Assembly: GCF_050122995.1 (NCBI RefSeq) | Contig: NZ_JBNLIA010000002.1 | Span: forward strand, 186,001-250,000 | Origin: Haloparvum alkalitolerans | Lineage (GTDB): Archaea; Halobacteriota; Halobacteria; Halobacteriales; Haloferacaceae | Reading direction: 5' to 3' | DNA: 64,000 bases | Shown: positions 17,217-26,762 of the stretch, in pieces | How the letters are laid out: every line of letters begins with the position of its first letter | Numbering within the stretch: position 1 is the stretch's first letter | Translations under genes and position numbers: made by a program | Notes under the pieces: generated by a model | The model's input: the letters and a program-made list of their open reading frames with translations, nothing else | Database searches by the model: none | What the model was told of the DNA's origin: nothing

Positions 17217-18854
17217 ATGAAACGGAAATTTGGGATACTATTTTTCCTTTTGCTTAGTATATCTGTCTACTATATACGGTTCTTGCCACAACAGGGCATT
17301 CTTGTCTTTTTAGCTTTTCTTGCAGTTTGGTCAGCTTTCATTTCTCTGCTTTTCTTATATAGTCGCCGTTTCACAAACTATTTTGCACTTATATCATCAA
17401 TAATATTCACATTTCTCATACGGTCTTTTTATAAGCAGTTTCCCGGTGTGCTTGTCGGCCCTTCCTACCAGCCATCGTATCGGACGCTCAGTAATGTCGT
17501 TGAGGTGGGTTCAGTTAGCCAACAGTATTCGGGAGTGACAGACGCACAATACCCCGGCTCTTACCTCTTAGGGTCCGCAATTAGGGTAGTTTCGGATTTA
17601 AGCATCTTCACCACTGTTCAGTGGACGGGAGCTATAATTACTTTGTTATTTCTTTTGTTTGTATTCCTAGCTGGACGGCAATTATTTGGTCTACGTCCTG
17701 CAACGTTAACTGTCATACTTCTTTCTGTATTTCCCCGTTACGTGTTCATTCATAGTAGTTTCATTAAAGAAACAATAGGGATCGTATTTTTTGCCTTGAT
17801 TCTATATTTGTTAACTCTCCGATTGGTTCCAAGAGAGGATATATCTCGTGAGCAATGGTCGTTACTTGCAACATTGGGAATAGGTGGAGTGACGATCTCA
17901 CACCATCTTGCAGCTGCAATCTCGCTTACCTTATTTAGCTCACTATTTATCAGCCAGTATCTTCCACTTTCCAATGAGCCGACAACTCGAAGCATAGATA
18001 TTACTGGATTTTCCATACTTACAAGTGTTATAGTAGTTAGTTTTTGGATTTATGTTCAACAGAGTCCGCTCTTATTGACGATAACGGAGTTGTTGACCGC
18101 ATTGCAACCAACTAGTTCATCGACAGGTACACCTATCCAAATTGCCGGAACTCCTGGGTCAGCATTTACTTATCCATGGCAAGATCTCTGGAATATAGCT
18201 TGGAATTCGTCCTTTATTTTAGGTCCGATAGCGGGTGTCGGGAGTATTCTAACATCGTTACTTATTCCTAAAAGACGTTGTATTTCAAGCGGGCTTATTG
18301 CGTTTGGAAGTTTAATGGCTATGTTCACATTAATTCTAACTGTGTTTTCATCTGCGTCATCTTCAGGAGCAGCATGGGGAGGAAGATTTGTAGTCTATGG
18401 CTTGGCTGCGTTGTATTTGGTGAGTACAGCCTTAGTACCCAGAATGCCGCGTCTCCCTAATGCAAAGGTTTTTGCTGGAGTTCTACTTGTGAGCGTTTTG
18501 ATCCTACAGGGTTTTGCGACACCACCTAGTCTCTATATCGATAGCGAACAGCCAATTGATGTAGATAAACACTCATATTATTCGCAACCGTCAGAGAAAG
18601 TAGCGGTAGACTGGACGACCGAGAATTCGTTGGGTGGTAATCTAATACAAATTGACATTTGGTTGTATGAAAGAACAGTAAGCCTATATGAAAGTCCAAT
18701 ACAAGATCGAATGAGACGAATACAGCAATGTGGAAGGCGTGACCTCCCCATTTCGGTTACCTCAATAAATGCATTACCTAACAGTCCAGACTGTGAGTTC
18801 ATCGATCGATCAAAAGTTTTTGATTCGGGTACAACAAAGGTAAATATTCAATAA
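17217..18854 (+). CDS. Large multi-spanning membrane protein of the glycan island
   Basis: 545 residues with about 11-13 hydrophobic helices. A hydrophilic segment near 75-105 (GPSYQPSYRTLSNVVEVGSV) would face outside, and the extracytoplasmic tail of about 120 residues has several cysteines (QQCGRRDLP, NSPDCEFIDRS). The architecture resembles GT-C glycosyltransferases or O-antigen polymerase/ligase-like proteins, but I see no decisive D-x-D-type motif. Codon use and base composition (low G+C) differ strongly from the flanking chromosome, suggesting transfer. A polymerase or lipid-linked-sugar transferase role is inferred from context. Confidence 0.65.
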   Translation: MKRKFGILFFLLLSISVYYIRFLPQQGILVFLAFLAVWSAFISLLFLYSRRFTNYFALISSIIFTFLIRSFYKQFPGVLVGPSYQPSYRTLSNVVEVGSVSQQYSGVTDAQYPGSYLLGSAIRVVSDLSIFTTVQWTGAIITLLFLLFVFLAGRQLFGLRPATLTVILLSVFPRYVFIHSSFIKETIGIVFFALILYLLTLRLVPREDISREQWSLLATLGIGGVTISHHLAAAISLTLFSSLFISQYLPLSNEPTTRSIDITGFSILTSVIVVSFWIYVQQSPLLLTITELLTALQPTSSSTGTPIQIAGTPGSAFTYPWQDLWNIAWNSSFILGPIAGVGSILTSLLIPKRRCISSGLIAFGSLMAMFTLILTVFSSASSSGAAWGGRFVVYGLAALYLVSTALVPRMPRLPNAKVFAGVLLVSVLILQGFATPPSLYIDSEQPIDVDKHSYYSQPSEKVAVDWTTENSLGGNLIQIDIWLYERTVSLYESPIQDRMRRIQQCGRRDLPISVTSINALPNSPDCEFIDRSKVFDSGTTKVNIQ

Positions 18855-18980
18855 TTCAATCACCAATCGGTCACCGGTCACTATTATGAGAAATCAATAC
18901 TGGAATTTGTAGGTATGACAAAATTGATCAGTGTAATAAATAGTAAAGCATATTCAACTTCAACTCAGAAATATAATTAA

Positions 18981-20333
18981 ATGTCACGGAATATTATCTG
19001 GCTTACATTGGAGAGTATTCGGAAAGATCATTTATCAATATATGGACATCACCGTGAGACGACACCTGAATTGCAATCATTAGTTAATACTGGAGAAGTC
19101 ACAGCGTTCCCATCATGCTACGCACACGGTATTTGGACACGGGCCTCCAGCGCATCCATTCTGACTGGACGAGCCCTTAGCGACCATCGGACTGGCTTTG
19201 ACAGAGATCAATTGCCCAAGTCGGTCAAGACCGTCCCGGAACAGTTCAGTGAGATGGGATACAGAACGGTCGGTATCTCAAACAACACACAGGTTTCTTC
19301 TGCCACAAATTTGGATCGAGGATTTGACGATTTTCACCATCTTACTCGAGATACGCTGCTTGACACGGTTCCACTCACCACGATCGCTAAGTATTTATTA
19401 AATATTCGACGTCATTCTGCTGGACTGTCACAGAATACACGAACTGCCTGTACGAGTTATATCCAGCAAGATCTAGCGAAACGTGAGTTGAATAAGCACC
19501 AGTCAGCTGACGACCCGCTATTCTTGTATATGCACCTGAACGATAGCCACCACCCATACTGGCCACCAGTCACATGGCGAGATACATTTGCGTCCGAACT
19601 CCCGATGCCGATGAATAAGGCGCTTGATCTTGCGATAGATATGAGTGAAAATCTCCATGCACGAATCGGTGAAGGTGCCGACTATTCGGAAAAAGAATTT
19701 ACTGCACTCAGAGTCCTTTACGACATGCTGATTCGATATATTGACCATATTGTAGCAGACCTGATAGCGGAGGCACGCCGCAAACTTGACAATCCAATTA
19801 TTATCGTAGTTGGGGACCACGGTGAGCTTTTCGGTGAGGACAGTCTCATTAGCCATACGCTCACTATCAATGACCAGCTGACCAATGTTCCATTCATGAC
19901 TGCTGGTATAGATGGGATTGAAGCTGTTGCAAATGAGATCGTCCAACCTGCAGACGGATTACAGATGGTCTTCAACGAAATAGATGCAGATATAAACGTT
20001 CCAGCTGGTCAAGACCTACGACAAGAGTCACGAGAGTTCGCCATTTCAGAGGTAGGTAAGGGTCACCTAAATGATGCACTAGATTTAATCAGAGAACATA
20101 ATCCAGACTACCAGCCACCATCTCTGCCAGTTGCAGATATACGGTATTACCAGTCTAAAACTGCTAAATACAGATATGCCGACATTAAGCACGCTGGGGT
20201 TGACGACGTCCCATCTGATGTAACCGATGAAATCGCTGATTGGATAGACGAACATGAAGCAGAGCGCGAGGATAGCGATGACTCATTTGACGAGAAGACC
20301 ATGGAGCGGTTGAAAGATCTAGGCTATGTCTGA
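18981..20333 (+). CDS. Alkaline-phosphatase-superfamily (sulfatase/phosphotransferase-like) protein
   Basis: 450 residues, without membrane helices. The fold is shown by NIIWLTLESIRKDHLSIYG at the N-terminus, the nucleophile region WTRASSASILTGR, and the metal site VVGDHGELFGED...SHTL. In true sulfatases the nucleophile motif is C/S-x-P-S-R; here the equivalent position is Thr (T-R-A-S-S) and the first metal-binding Asp is Glu (LES). Both changes are normal in LtaS/EptA-type transferases. A phospho-substituent transferase or phosphodiesterase acting on glycan is therefore more likely than a sulfatase. It lies between a membrane protein and a flippase. Confidence 0.78.
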   Translation: MSRNIIWLTLESIRKDHLSIYGHHRETTPELQSLVNTGEVTAFPSCYAHGIWTRASSASILTGRALSDHRTGFDRDQLPKSVKTVPEQFSEMGYRTVGISNNTQVSSATNLDRGFDDFHHLTRDTLLDTVPLTTIAKYLLNIRRHSAGLSQNTRTACTSYIQQDLAKRELNKHQSADDPLFLYMHLNDSHHPYWPPVTWRDTFASELPMPMNKALDLAIDMSENLHARIGEGADYSEKEFTALRVLYDMLIRYIDHIVADLIAEARRKLDNPIIIVVGDHGELFGEDSLISHTLTINDQLTNVPFMTAGIDGIEAVANEIVQPADGLQMVFNEIDADINVPAGQDLRQESREFAISEVGKGHLNDALDLIREHNPDYQPPSLPVADIRYYQSKTAKYRYADIKHAGVDDVPSDVTDEIADWIDEHEAEREDSDDSFDEKTMERLKDLGYV

Positions 20334-20410
20334 CAAACATTAATTGACGATTATTTATATACTATGTTCAAATCGTCCCTCTTATCAAAGTAGAAATTTG
20401 TTGGTTCTAT

Positions 20411-21832
20411 ATGTCGTTGGGCAATGATGGGGCCAAAGTATTCATTTGGAATATGTCTAAATTGGGTCTCTCTTTTTTATCGATAGCAGTTATTTCTCGA
20501 ATAGTCCCAAGGTCAATTCTAGGAACTTATTTTTTATATATCTCTGTGGTTTCCGTTGTGGGAACTCTTTCGCTTATCGGAGTTGGCGAGGGGCTCGAAA
20601 AGAGATTATCCGAAGGCAAAAACAAGGCAGAAATCTTTTCTACTGGTGTACTCATTGTCTTACTCATATCCACACTGTTAGCACTTTTGAGCTACATATT
20701 CAAGTCCCAAATAGAATCTTATCTCAATGTTTCGATCGCATATGTAACTCTTGGCCTTTTTTTATATATACTCTTAGTAGGGCTACGAAAGGCACTGAAC
20801 GGCAATTTAGCTGTCCCAAATACAATATTCTCCCAATTTCTGCAAAAATTACTATTTTTTGTATTTATAGCTTTCTTCTATTATTCTGGGCGTGTGAATA
20901 TCAACGCAATTTTAATATCCTACTTAGCATCAATCTGTATCGCGCTAGTTTATGTTAGCATAAAATTACCCATTGGAATATCTACACCAACAAAAGACGC
21001 TGCTGAGAAGATATTTACTTTCTCTATCTTTGCAGGAATCTCTCAAGTATCTGAACAGGCTTACGATAGGACCGACATCCTTCTCATTGGCTTCTTCCTT
21101 GTCTCTTCATCTGTTAGTATGTACGAGATCGCTTGGCAAGTATCGCTTATCCCGATGATAATAGCACAGTCTCTGGGTGCGGTCATCCGTCCGCAACTCA
21201 GTGAATGGTGGGTGGAAGGAAAACAACAACTAGTCGAAGACGTAGTGTACCGGTACTTCACTCTCACACTGGTTTTGCTCATTCCAATTGTTGTAGGTGG
21301 CTGTCTCCTTGCGGGTGAACTGTTGTCAAATTTGTTCACCGCAGAGTACGGCGCAGCCAGCGTCGTATTGATAATCCTCCTTCTGGAAAAGATTCCACAG
21401 ACTGTCGGTGGCATCGCTCGTGCAATACTTTATGGGTTAAATTTACCCAGAGGACTAATGTGGGTGAGCTTCTGTCTATTAGTGACAAACATCGTATTGA
21501 ATATCATCCTCATCCCCACCGCAGGGATCGAAGGGGCGGCAATTGCTACGTTGGTATCCGCTATGGCGATGTCGGTCTCGGCACTGTGGTTCGCGTCGAA
21601 ACACATCGACCTTCGCGTCGACTGGCGAAGTCTAACCTGGTCTGTTATTTCCTCGGTAGCTATGGCTCTTGTTTTGGTTCTTATCGATTCACAGTTCAGT
21701 ATTGATGGGATTCCCCAGCTACTAGGACTCGTAGCCACTGGCGGTACTCTGTATTTCATCGTCCTCCTCGCAGACAGTCATATCCGCACACAAGCAGTTG
21801 AGACGGCCGAATTGCTTGATGTTAGTTTTTAA
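20411..21832 (+). CDS. Polysaccharide flippase (Wzx/MATE-like)
   Basis: 473 residues with about 14 hydrophobic helices. The opening GAKVFIWNMSKLGLSFLSIAVISRIVPRS and the central GISQVSEQAYDRTDILLIG with later MWVSFCLLVTNIVLNIILIP are typical of the RfbX/Wzx group of MOP flippases. It would move lipid-linked oligosaccharide across the membrane. It follows the phosphotransferase-like gene by 77 nt. G+C rises in its last third, as if the gene were a mosaic or lay at a junction. Confidence 0.87.
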   Translation: MSLGNDGAKVFIWNMSKLGLSFLSIAVISRIVPRSILGTYFLYISVVSVVGTLSLIGVGEGLEKRLSEGKNKAEIFSTGVLIVLLISTLLALLSYIFKSQIESYLNVSIAYVTLGLFLYILLVGLRKALNGNLAVPNTIFSQFLQKLLFFVFIAFFYYSGRVNINAILISYLASICIALVYVSIKLPIGISTPTKDAAEKIFTFSIFAGISQVSEQAYDRTDILLIGFFLVSSSVSMYEIAWQVSLIPMIIAQSLGAVIRPQLSEWWVEGKQQLVEDVVYRYFTLTLVLLIPIVVGGCLLAGELLSNLFTAEYGAASVVLIILLLEKIPQTVGGIARAILYGLNLPRGLMWVSFCLLVTNIVLNIILIPTAGIEGAAIATLVSAMAMSVSALWFASKHIDLRVDWRSLTWSVISSVAMALVLVLIDSQFSIDGIPQLLGLVATGGTLYFIVLLADSHIRTQAVETAELLDVSF

Positions 21833-21859
21833 TTTCTCACGATCCCCCTCTGGCGTCGA

Positions 21860-22987
21860 CTACCTTGCCATCGCAGATTCGAACGTCCGGATGTATGCTT
21901 CGGCAATTGTGTCGAAAGCAAAATTCTTTGCCGCGTAGTTACGGCATGCCCGGCGGATGTTCTCGGGATCCTCTTCCACTCGTCTAGCGACCGCTTCCAT
22001 CGCCGCTGCTATTGTCTCTGCGTCGTCGTCTAGCACAATTTCGCCTAGTTCCTCAGCGGTGATGATTTCGGAGACATCACCAACGTCCGTACTCACAATT
22101 GGTGTACCACAACTCAGAGTCTCTTTGACCACGGTTGGAGATGCTTCGTAGAGCGAAGGGAGGCAGAACACGTCAGCTGCGGCCATATACTGGGGTACCT
22201 GTTCGAAGGGGACCTCACCCTTAAATCGGACATTCGGATTCGTTACGTAGTTTTCGAGTTCATCCCGCATTTCACCCCTACCAAGAACAATTAGCTCCGT
22301 TTGGGGGTTGTTTCGGCTGACAATATTGAAGGCATGGAAAAGTGATTTCAGGTTCTTCTGTTTGGAAAGACGCCCGGCAAACAGGTATGTTGTTACCCCT
22401 TCGGTGACCTCGGCATCATCGGTCTTCTCCGGGGAAAAGAAGTCTAAATCAACACCGCTGGGAATTGGCTTGTTCTTCACTTCGAACCAGTCCCCATGTC
22501 GTTCCGATAGCCGTTTCTGCGGCTCGGGCCCCGCTGTCGTCGTTTTATCAACTCGCTGGATTATCTCCCGTTCCAGTTTTTTGTAGGGTACCGAAGCGGT
22601 ACGGGATACCATTGGATAGTTAGCGTCAAGCCAGTCAAGCGGAACTCCGTGGAACGTACAGACTGTCGGTGTCTTTGTCTGTTTCAGTAAAAATGGAAGC
22701 ATGACTAATGGATGGTGAGTATGTATGACATCCAGGTCTTCGAGATCCCCTGTGTCGATTTTTCGATAGAGATTAAATATAAACCTCCACCAATTATCGG
22801 AACTATGCTGTACAGGGTGGTGACTCAAATTTTCGATGGGTTCCCGTTTAGTGGTCAGTTCGACATCAAATAACTCTACCTTATGCCCTTTTTTGGTTAG
22901 TGACCGGACAAGATTGTTGCAATAAGTAATTCCACCACCTGTCCGAAGTTCACATGGATCGTAGTTGTAGGCCACTCCTACTTTCAT
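21860..22987 (-). CDS. Glycosyltransferase family 4
   Basis: 375 residues. GT-B with GGGITYCNNLVRSL near the N-terminus (acceptor side), HTHHPLVMLP, IPSGVDLDFFSP, YLFAGRLSKQKNLKSLFHAF (donor K/N loop) and LPSLYEASPTVVKETLSCGTPIV (E-x7-E). All GT4 hallmarks are present. It is convergent with the flippase gene across a 27-nt gap. The role is sugar addition to a glycan precursor; donor and acceptor are unknown. Confidence 0.9.
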   Translation of the reverse strand: MKVGVAYNYDPCELRTGGGITYCNNLVRSLTKKGHKVELFDVELTTKREPIENLSHHPVQHSSDNWWRFIFNLYRKIDTGDLEDLDVIHTHHPLVMLPFLLKQTKTPTVCTFHGVPLDWLDANYPMVSRTASVPYKKLEREIIQRVDKTTTAGPEPQKRLSERHGDWFEVKNKPIPSGVDLDFFSPEKTDDAEVTEGVTTYLFAGRLSKQKNLKSLFHAFNIVSRNNPQTELIVLGRGEMRDELENYVTNPNVRFKGEVPFEQVPQYMAAADVFCLPSLYEASPTVVKETLSCGTPIVSTDVGDVSEIITAEELGEIVLDDDAETIAAAMEAVARRVEEDPENIRRACRNYAAKNFAFDTIAEAYIRTFESAMAR

Positions 22988-23207
22988 GATAGTAATATGT
23001 TGCCTGCGTGTTTATTAAGAATTACGTCATAGATGGCCTCTCCTTAGACTGCTCTCATCAAAGAATATAATAAGATAAGTTGAGACTAGCAACACACATT
23101 GTCAGCTAGCCCTTTTCAATCATCGGATCGACTGAAATTAGACGAAGGACACATATCTACTGCCGCCTATCATTTCGTACGTTCTCAGGACGAAATGTCA
23201 CACATTC

Positions 23208-23840
23208 ATGTTTAATTCGAAGTTCGCTACATTCGTCGAAAAGGTTACCGAGGCAGATAGTTGGCTGTCCGCACTTGTGCTCGTGGGGTCACACTGGACG
23301 TTTCAAGGGCTATTTAATATGTCTAGAACGGAGTGCGCTTACAAAGTCGGTCTTGACGTGCTTTTGACCGCAATATTATACAGTATATTAAACAAGCATA
23401 TTGGTGGGAGAATTGGGATTATCGCTTCGGTGCTAATCGCTCATACACTTAATTTCATATTTAATGGGCACATATTTGTTGTGTTAAAGAACGTTGATCT
23501 GATTCACACTGATGAGAAAACCTTCTATAATTATTGCGAGTTTCTACGAGATCTCGGGGCGGAGCACGAAAGCATCGAGGCTGTCGTGGCACTGGGTAGT
23601 CTCTCAAGAGATGAACTTCACAGTACTTCTGATTTAGATATTAGGATTATTCGAAGCGATGGCGTCTTAAACGGAATTTTCGCGTGTTGGTTAACAACAC
23701 TAGCGAGGAGTAGAGCGTTGTTTGATAAATTCCCGCTTGATATCTTTGTTCTTGAAAACGCTGAAGAGTTGTCGAAAATACGTGAGGATGAACGAGAGAA
23801 CCTGATTGTTCTCTACGATAAAACGGGCCTGTTCGATTAA
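23208..23840 (+). CDS. Membrane-anchored nucleotidyltransferase-fold protein
   Basis: 210 residues. An N-terminal half has hydrophobic helices (LDVLLTAILYSILNKHIGG, IGIIASVLIAHTLNFIFNGH), and a C-terminal polymerase-beta-type nucleotidyltransferase domain has GSLSRDELHSTSDLDIRII (G-S-x10-S-D-L-D). DKFPLDIFVLE supplies the possible third acidic residue. The combination of membrane helices with this fold is uncommon and recurs, to my knowledge, near haloarchaeal surface-glycan genes. It overlaps the convergent kinase-like gene by 4 nt at the stop codons. Substrate unknown. Confidence 0.7.
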   Translation: MFNSKFATFVEKVTEADSWLSALVLVGSHWTFQGLFNMSRTECAYKVGLDVLLTAILYSILNKHIGGRIGIIASVLIAHTLNFIFNGHIFVVLKNVDLIHTDEKTFYNYCEFLRDLGAEHESIEAVVALGSLSRDELHSTSDLDIRIIRSDGVLNGIFACWLTTLARSRALFDKFPLDIFVLENAEELSKIREDERENLIVLYDKTGLFD

Positions 23841-24490
23841 TGCTCCCTTCTGAGCTGTGCTTGGATTTCATGATGAATCGATTCCGGGGATTTTGAAGAA
23901 TCGATAACAGGAAGATCAAGCCTATCTGCGAGGATCTGATAATACTGGATTTTCTCCGAGATGTTCCTGTCAGCTTCGACATCATCTCTTCTATCACGAA
24001 GCGTATCTTCATCGGCCAACAAGACGAATACTTCCGCGTCGTCGGGAATTAACCTAAAAAACAAATTGCAGACCGCAGTGTCTATGAAATCTGGCTGGTC
24101 GATAGAGAGCATAATATTCACGACCGTATCGTGAATGAAGCGGTCACAGACTAGTGATTTGCCGAGTTGGCTTCGTGGCCACGCGACCGCTATTAGATAG
24201 GCAAGTAGTGTATCGACTAGGAGTAGGACAGGGTACAGCTTTGTAAGGATTTTTGAACGCTCAAAGTGATGGTAACCGACCTCTCTGCCACTATCGAGTG
24301 TCTCTATTTCGCTCAATCCAATGAGCCGGGCAACTCCAAGTAGCGGCAGCGATAGGTAATGATTGAATCCGAGCCACCGATACTCACAATCGTGACCGTG
24401 GTTTGATAACAATTCCAGCAACATGTCGGCCTGCGTTGATTTCCCGGCACCATCGGGCCCAATAATGCAAATCAGTCGACTTTCACTCAT
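23837..24490 (-). CDS. Thymidylate-kinase-like P-loop protein
   Basis: 217 residues from the ATG at 24490, which overlaps the stop of the next glycosyltransferase (ATGA). Walker A is IIGPDGAGKSTQADMLLELL. LVCDRFIHDTVVN carries the DR-type motif of thymidylate kinases, and an ADEDTLRDRRDDVEADRN lid region follows. Proteins of this type in glycan islands are thought to be sugar or nucleotide kinases rather than Tmk itself. Strong operon context: seven overlapping or adjacent minus-strand genes run from about 28.7 kb to here. Confidence 0.8.
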   Translation of the reverse strand: MSESRLICIIGPDGAGKSTQADMLLELLSNHGHDCEYRWLGFNHYLSLPLLGVARLIGLSEIETLDSGREVGYHHFERSKILTKLYPVLLLVDTLLAYLIAVAWPRSQLGKSLVCDRFIHDTVVNIMLSIDQPDFIDTAVCNLFFRLIPDDAEVFVLLADEDTLRDRRDDVEADRNISEKIQYYQILADRLDLPVIDSSKSPESIHHEIQAQLRREH

Positions 24491-25653
24491 TGTATTCCCT
24501 CCAGAATCCCTACGAACTGTTCTCGTGATTCTTCCCAAGTCGGGTGGTCACTTATCCGTTCCCGATTTGCCCGACCGACCGCGTTCGAGTCTGCCAACCG
24601 TGCCTCCAGCCTCCTCGCCAGCGAGTCAACATCGTTGGGCACAACGAGTTGGGATCGATCACCGACGAGCTCTGGCAGCCCGTCGGTGGTTGTCGTCACG
24701 ACTGGTCGCCCGACTGCCATCGTCTCCAAGATGCTTACCGGTACGCCGGAGATGACAATTTTGTAGGGCAGGGCCACCACGTCACTGGCCCGAAGGTGGG
24801 CTTTGACCCCCTCCGGCGTGAGGTTCTTCGGCAGGAGCACGAAGGAGTCGGCCACGCCTAGGTTCGATGCAAGGTCCGTCAAATACTGCTCCTCGTCGCT
24901 CAGCCCGCCGCCGTCCTGTCGTGCGAGGACGACCAGAATCGCGTCCGTCGACGTGGTTAGCTTCGCGAACGCCTTCACAAGCGTATCCGTCCCGCGAAGG
25001 GTCAGTGGCGAGGTAAAGTAGAGAATAATCGGATCGCCGTCTGGTGCTAGCTCCGCTTGTACGTCTTCTACGGCGCTCTCTGGCGGCAGTTTACGGTCAA
25101 ACGGATCCAATCCGGGCCTGACGACATCGACGGGCGTCGTCGTCCCGGTGTCGGCAAGCGCGTCACCCGTACTGCAGGTCAGCGTAATAAGGTGATCATA
25201 CTGGTCAAGGTGCCGTCTGGCAGCGATGTCCGGTGTTAGTGCCCCGGCAAGGTGGCCAATCAGGTACGAGGAGTGCCGATAGAACTCGGCAGCGCCGACG
25301 CCGACCACGTCCCCGAGTTCGTACAGGGGACTCGTCATGACGGCGATGGTCGGAGCCTGGACTTCGGACGCGAGCGAAGTCGGCCGAAACAGACTAGAGG
25401 GCCCAAGCACTGTCGCGACCACGTCGGGGTCCGCTCGACGGACTGTGTCGACGAGCGCCGTGGAGGGTCCGGTCAGCGTCCCGAGTGAATCGACGGTGTG
25501 GGTTGCTACTCCGTCGACCTCAGCCTCGGTGTCGGTGACCACGAGTGGTTCCACATCCGTATCAAGCCCACGTGTTAGTTCTGCTACATACCTCCATGGC
25601 TGTTTACGAAGCTTGCTCGGTTCGAACTCGAAGCAGACGAATACCAGTTTCAT
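24487..25653 (-). CDS. Glycosyltransferase family 4
   Basis: 388 residues. GT-B donor motifs are DPIILYFTSPLTLRGTDTLVKAF, AHLRASDVVALPYKIVISGVPVSILETMAVGRPVV and a C-terminal PELVGDRS region. The usual E-x-F-G of the GT4 loop is replaced by KIVISG, a variant seen in some GT4 members. The N-terminus MKLVFVCFEFEPSKLRK suggests a glycan acceptor. It overlaps its neighbours on both sides by 4 nt, so the block is one operon. G+C is back to the haloarchaeal norm here. Confidence 0.87.
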   Translation of the reverse strand: MKLVFVCFEFEPSKLRKQPWRYVAELTRGLDTDVEPLVVTDTEAEVDGVATHTVDSLGTLTGPSTALVDTVRRADPDVVATVLGPSSLFRPTSLASEVQAPTIAVMTSPLYELGDVVGVGAAEFYRHSSYLIGHLAGALTPDIAARRHLDQYDHLITLTCSTGDALADTGTTTPVDVVRPGLDPFDRKLPPESAVEDVQAELAPDGDPIILYFTSPLTLRGTDTLVKAFAKLTTSTDAILVVLARQDGGGLSDEEQYLTDLASNLGVADSFVLLPKNLTPEGVKAHLRASDVVALPYKIVISGVPVSILETMAVGRPVVTTTTDGLPELVGDRSQLVVPNDVDSLARRLEARLADSNAVGRANRERISDHPTWEESREQFVGILEGIQ

Positions 25654-26759
25654 GCGTTCATGCTTGTCTCGTAAAGATCTAGGTAGCGGTCGGCGACCGC
25701 GTCCCAGGTGTACTCCCGCTCAACTGTTTCTCGACCGCGCGCTGCGAGTCGTTTCCGGGCTTCGGGGTCACGCAGGAGTCTGAGTACCGCCTCGCTCATC
25801 TCTTCCGGCGCCCGTGCCGGGACGAGAATGCCGTTCTCTCCGTCATCGATGACATCGAGGGCTCCGCTTACGGCCGTCGAGATAACAGGAGTCCGGGCCG
25901 CCATCGCTTCCAGCAGGACCGTTGGAAGTCCTTCGTAGTGCGAGGGAACGATGAATAGCGTAGCCTGCTGATAGAGGCGCACCAGGTCCGCCCGCGGCAG
26001 GTGTCCGAGAAAGGAAACATCCCCAGACAGTCCAGTGCCGCTAAGTTGATCTTCTAGCTGCTCGCGAAGCGGACCCTTACCGACGATCTTCAGCGGGATG
26101 CGCTGTTCGTCGGGCAGTTGCTCCCACGCGTTGAGCAGGTCCGCGATTCCCTTGCGATAACTCAGTCGACCGACGAACAGCCCAAATCGTTCGTTGGTGT
26201 CCGATACACCGTCGAATTCGGAGATATTCACACCGTTGCCGACCACGTGTATGCCTGAGAGCCCGAAATGTGTCGCAAGCTCTTCCTTCACCGAGTGTGC
26301 GACTGTCGCGAGTTCTGTCGCGGATTCAGCTTGCGCAGCGATTGTCCGTCTGCTAGTGACTCGTGTGAGAAATCGGTGTGCAAGCGCACCGGGCCTGATC
26401 GAATCGGTCTGGTTAGCATCTTCGACGACAGAAGTGTGGATGGTCGAGACCACCGGTATGTCGATATCTACCGGCGGTGTCAATGGTGTGTGGGTGTGAA
26501 CGATGTCCGGGCCGAGCTGACGGAGTCGACGACGCAGGAAGATCCCGTGTAGGTCCACGTGGAACGGGTAGGCTGGAATATACGGTACCTTTTTGATCTC
26601 GAGCCCGTCGTGTGTTGCGGACATCCCTTTGAGTCCACCTCTCGTGACGATAGTTATTCGATGGCCCCGTTCTTGGAGCTCCTTCGAGAGGTTGTATGTG
26701 TAGTAGCCAATCCCCTCTTCGGGTGGCATTGGGGTCGATACGATCATCGCGACGTGCAT
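25650..26759 (-). CDS. Glycosyltransferase family 4
   Basis: 369 residues. The acceptor loop is PMPPEEGIGYYTYNLSKELQERGH, with HTHTPLTPPVDI and GNGVNISEFDG. The donor site is FVGRLSYRKGIADLLNAW and VPSHYEGLPTVLLEAMAARTPVI, with the E-x7-E pattern. A textbook GT4 enzyme. It overlaps the downstream GT4 gene by 4 nt and is 3 nt from the Alg13-like gene. Confidence 0.92.
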   Translation of the reverse strand: MHVAMIVSTPMPPEEGIGYYTYNLSKELQERGHRITIVTRGGLKGMSATHDGLEIKKVPYIPAYPFHVDLHGIFLRRRLRQLGPDIVHTHTPLTPPVDIDIPVVSTIHTSVVEDANQTDSIRPGALAHRFLTRVTSRRTIAAQAESATELATVAHSVKEELATHFGLSGIHVVGNGVNISEFDGVSDTNERFGLFVGRLSYRKGIADLLNAWEQLPDEQRIPLKIVGKGPLREQLEDQLSGTGLSGDVSFLGHLPRADLVRLYQQATLFIVPSHYEGLPTVLLEAMAARTPVISTAVSGALDVIDDGENGILVPARAPEEMSEAVLRLLRDPEARKRLAARGRETVEREYTWDAVADRYLDLYETSMNA

Positions 26760-26762
26760 TAT

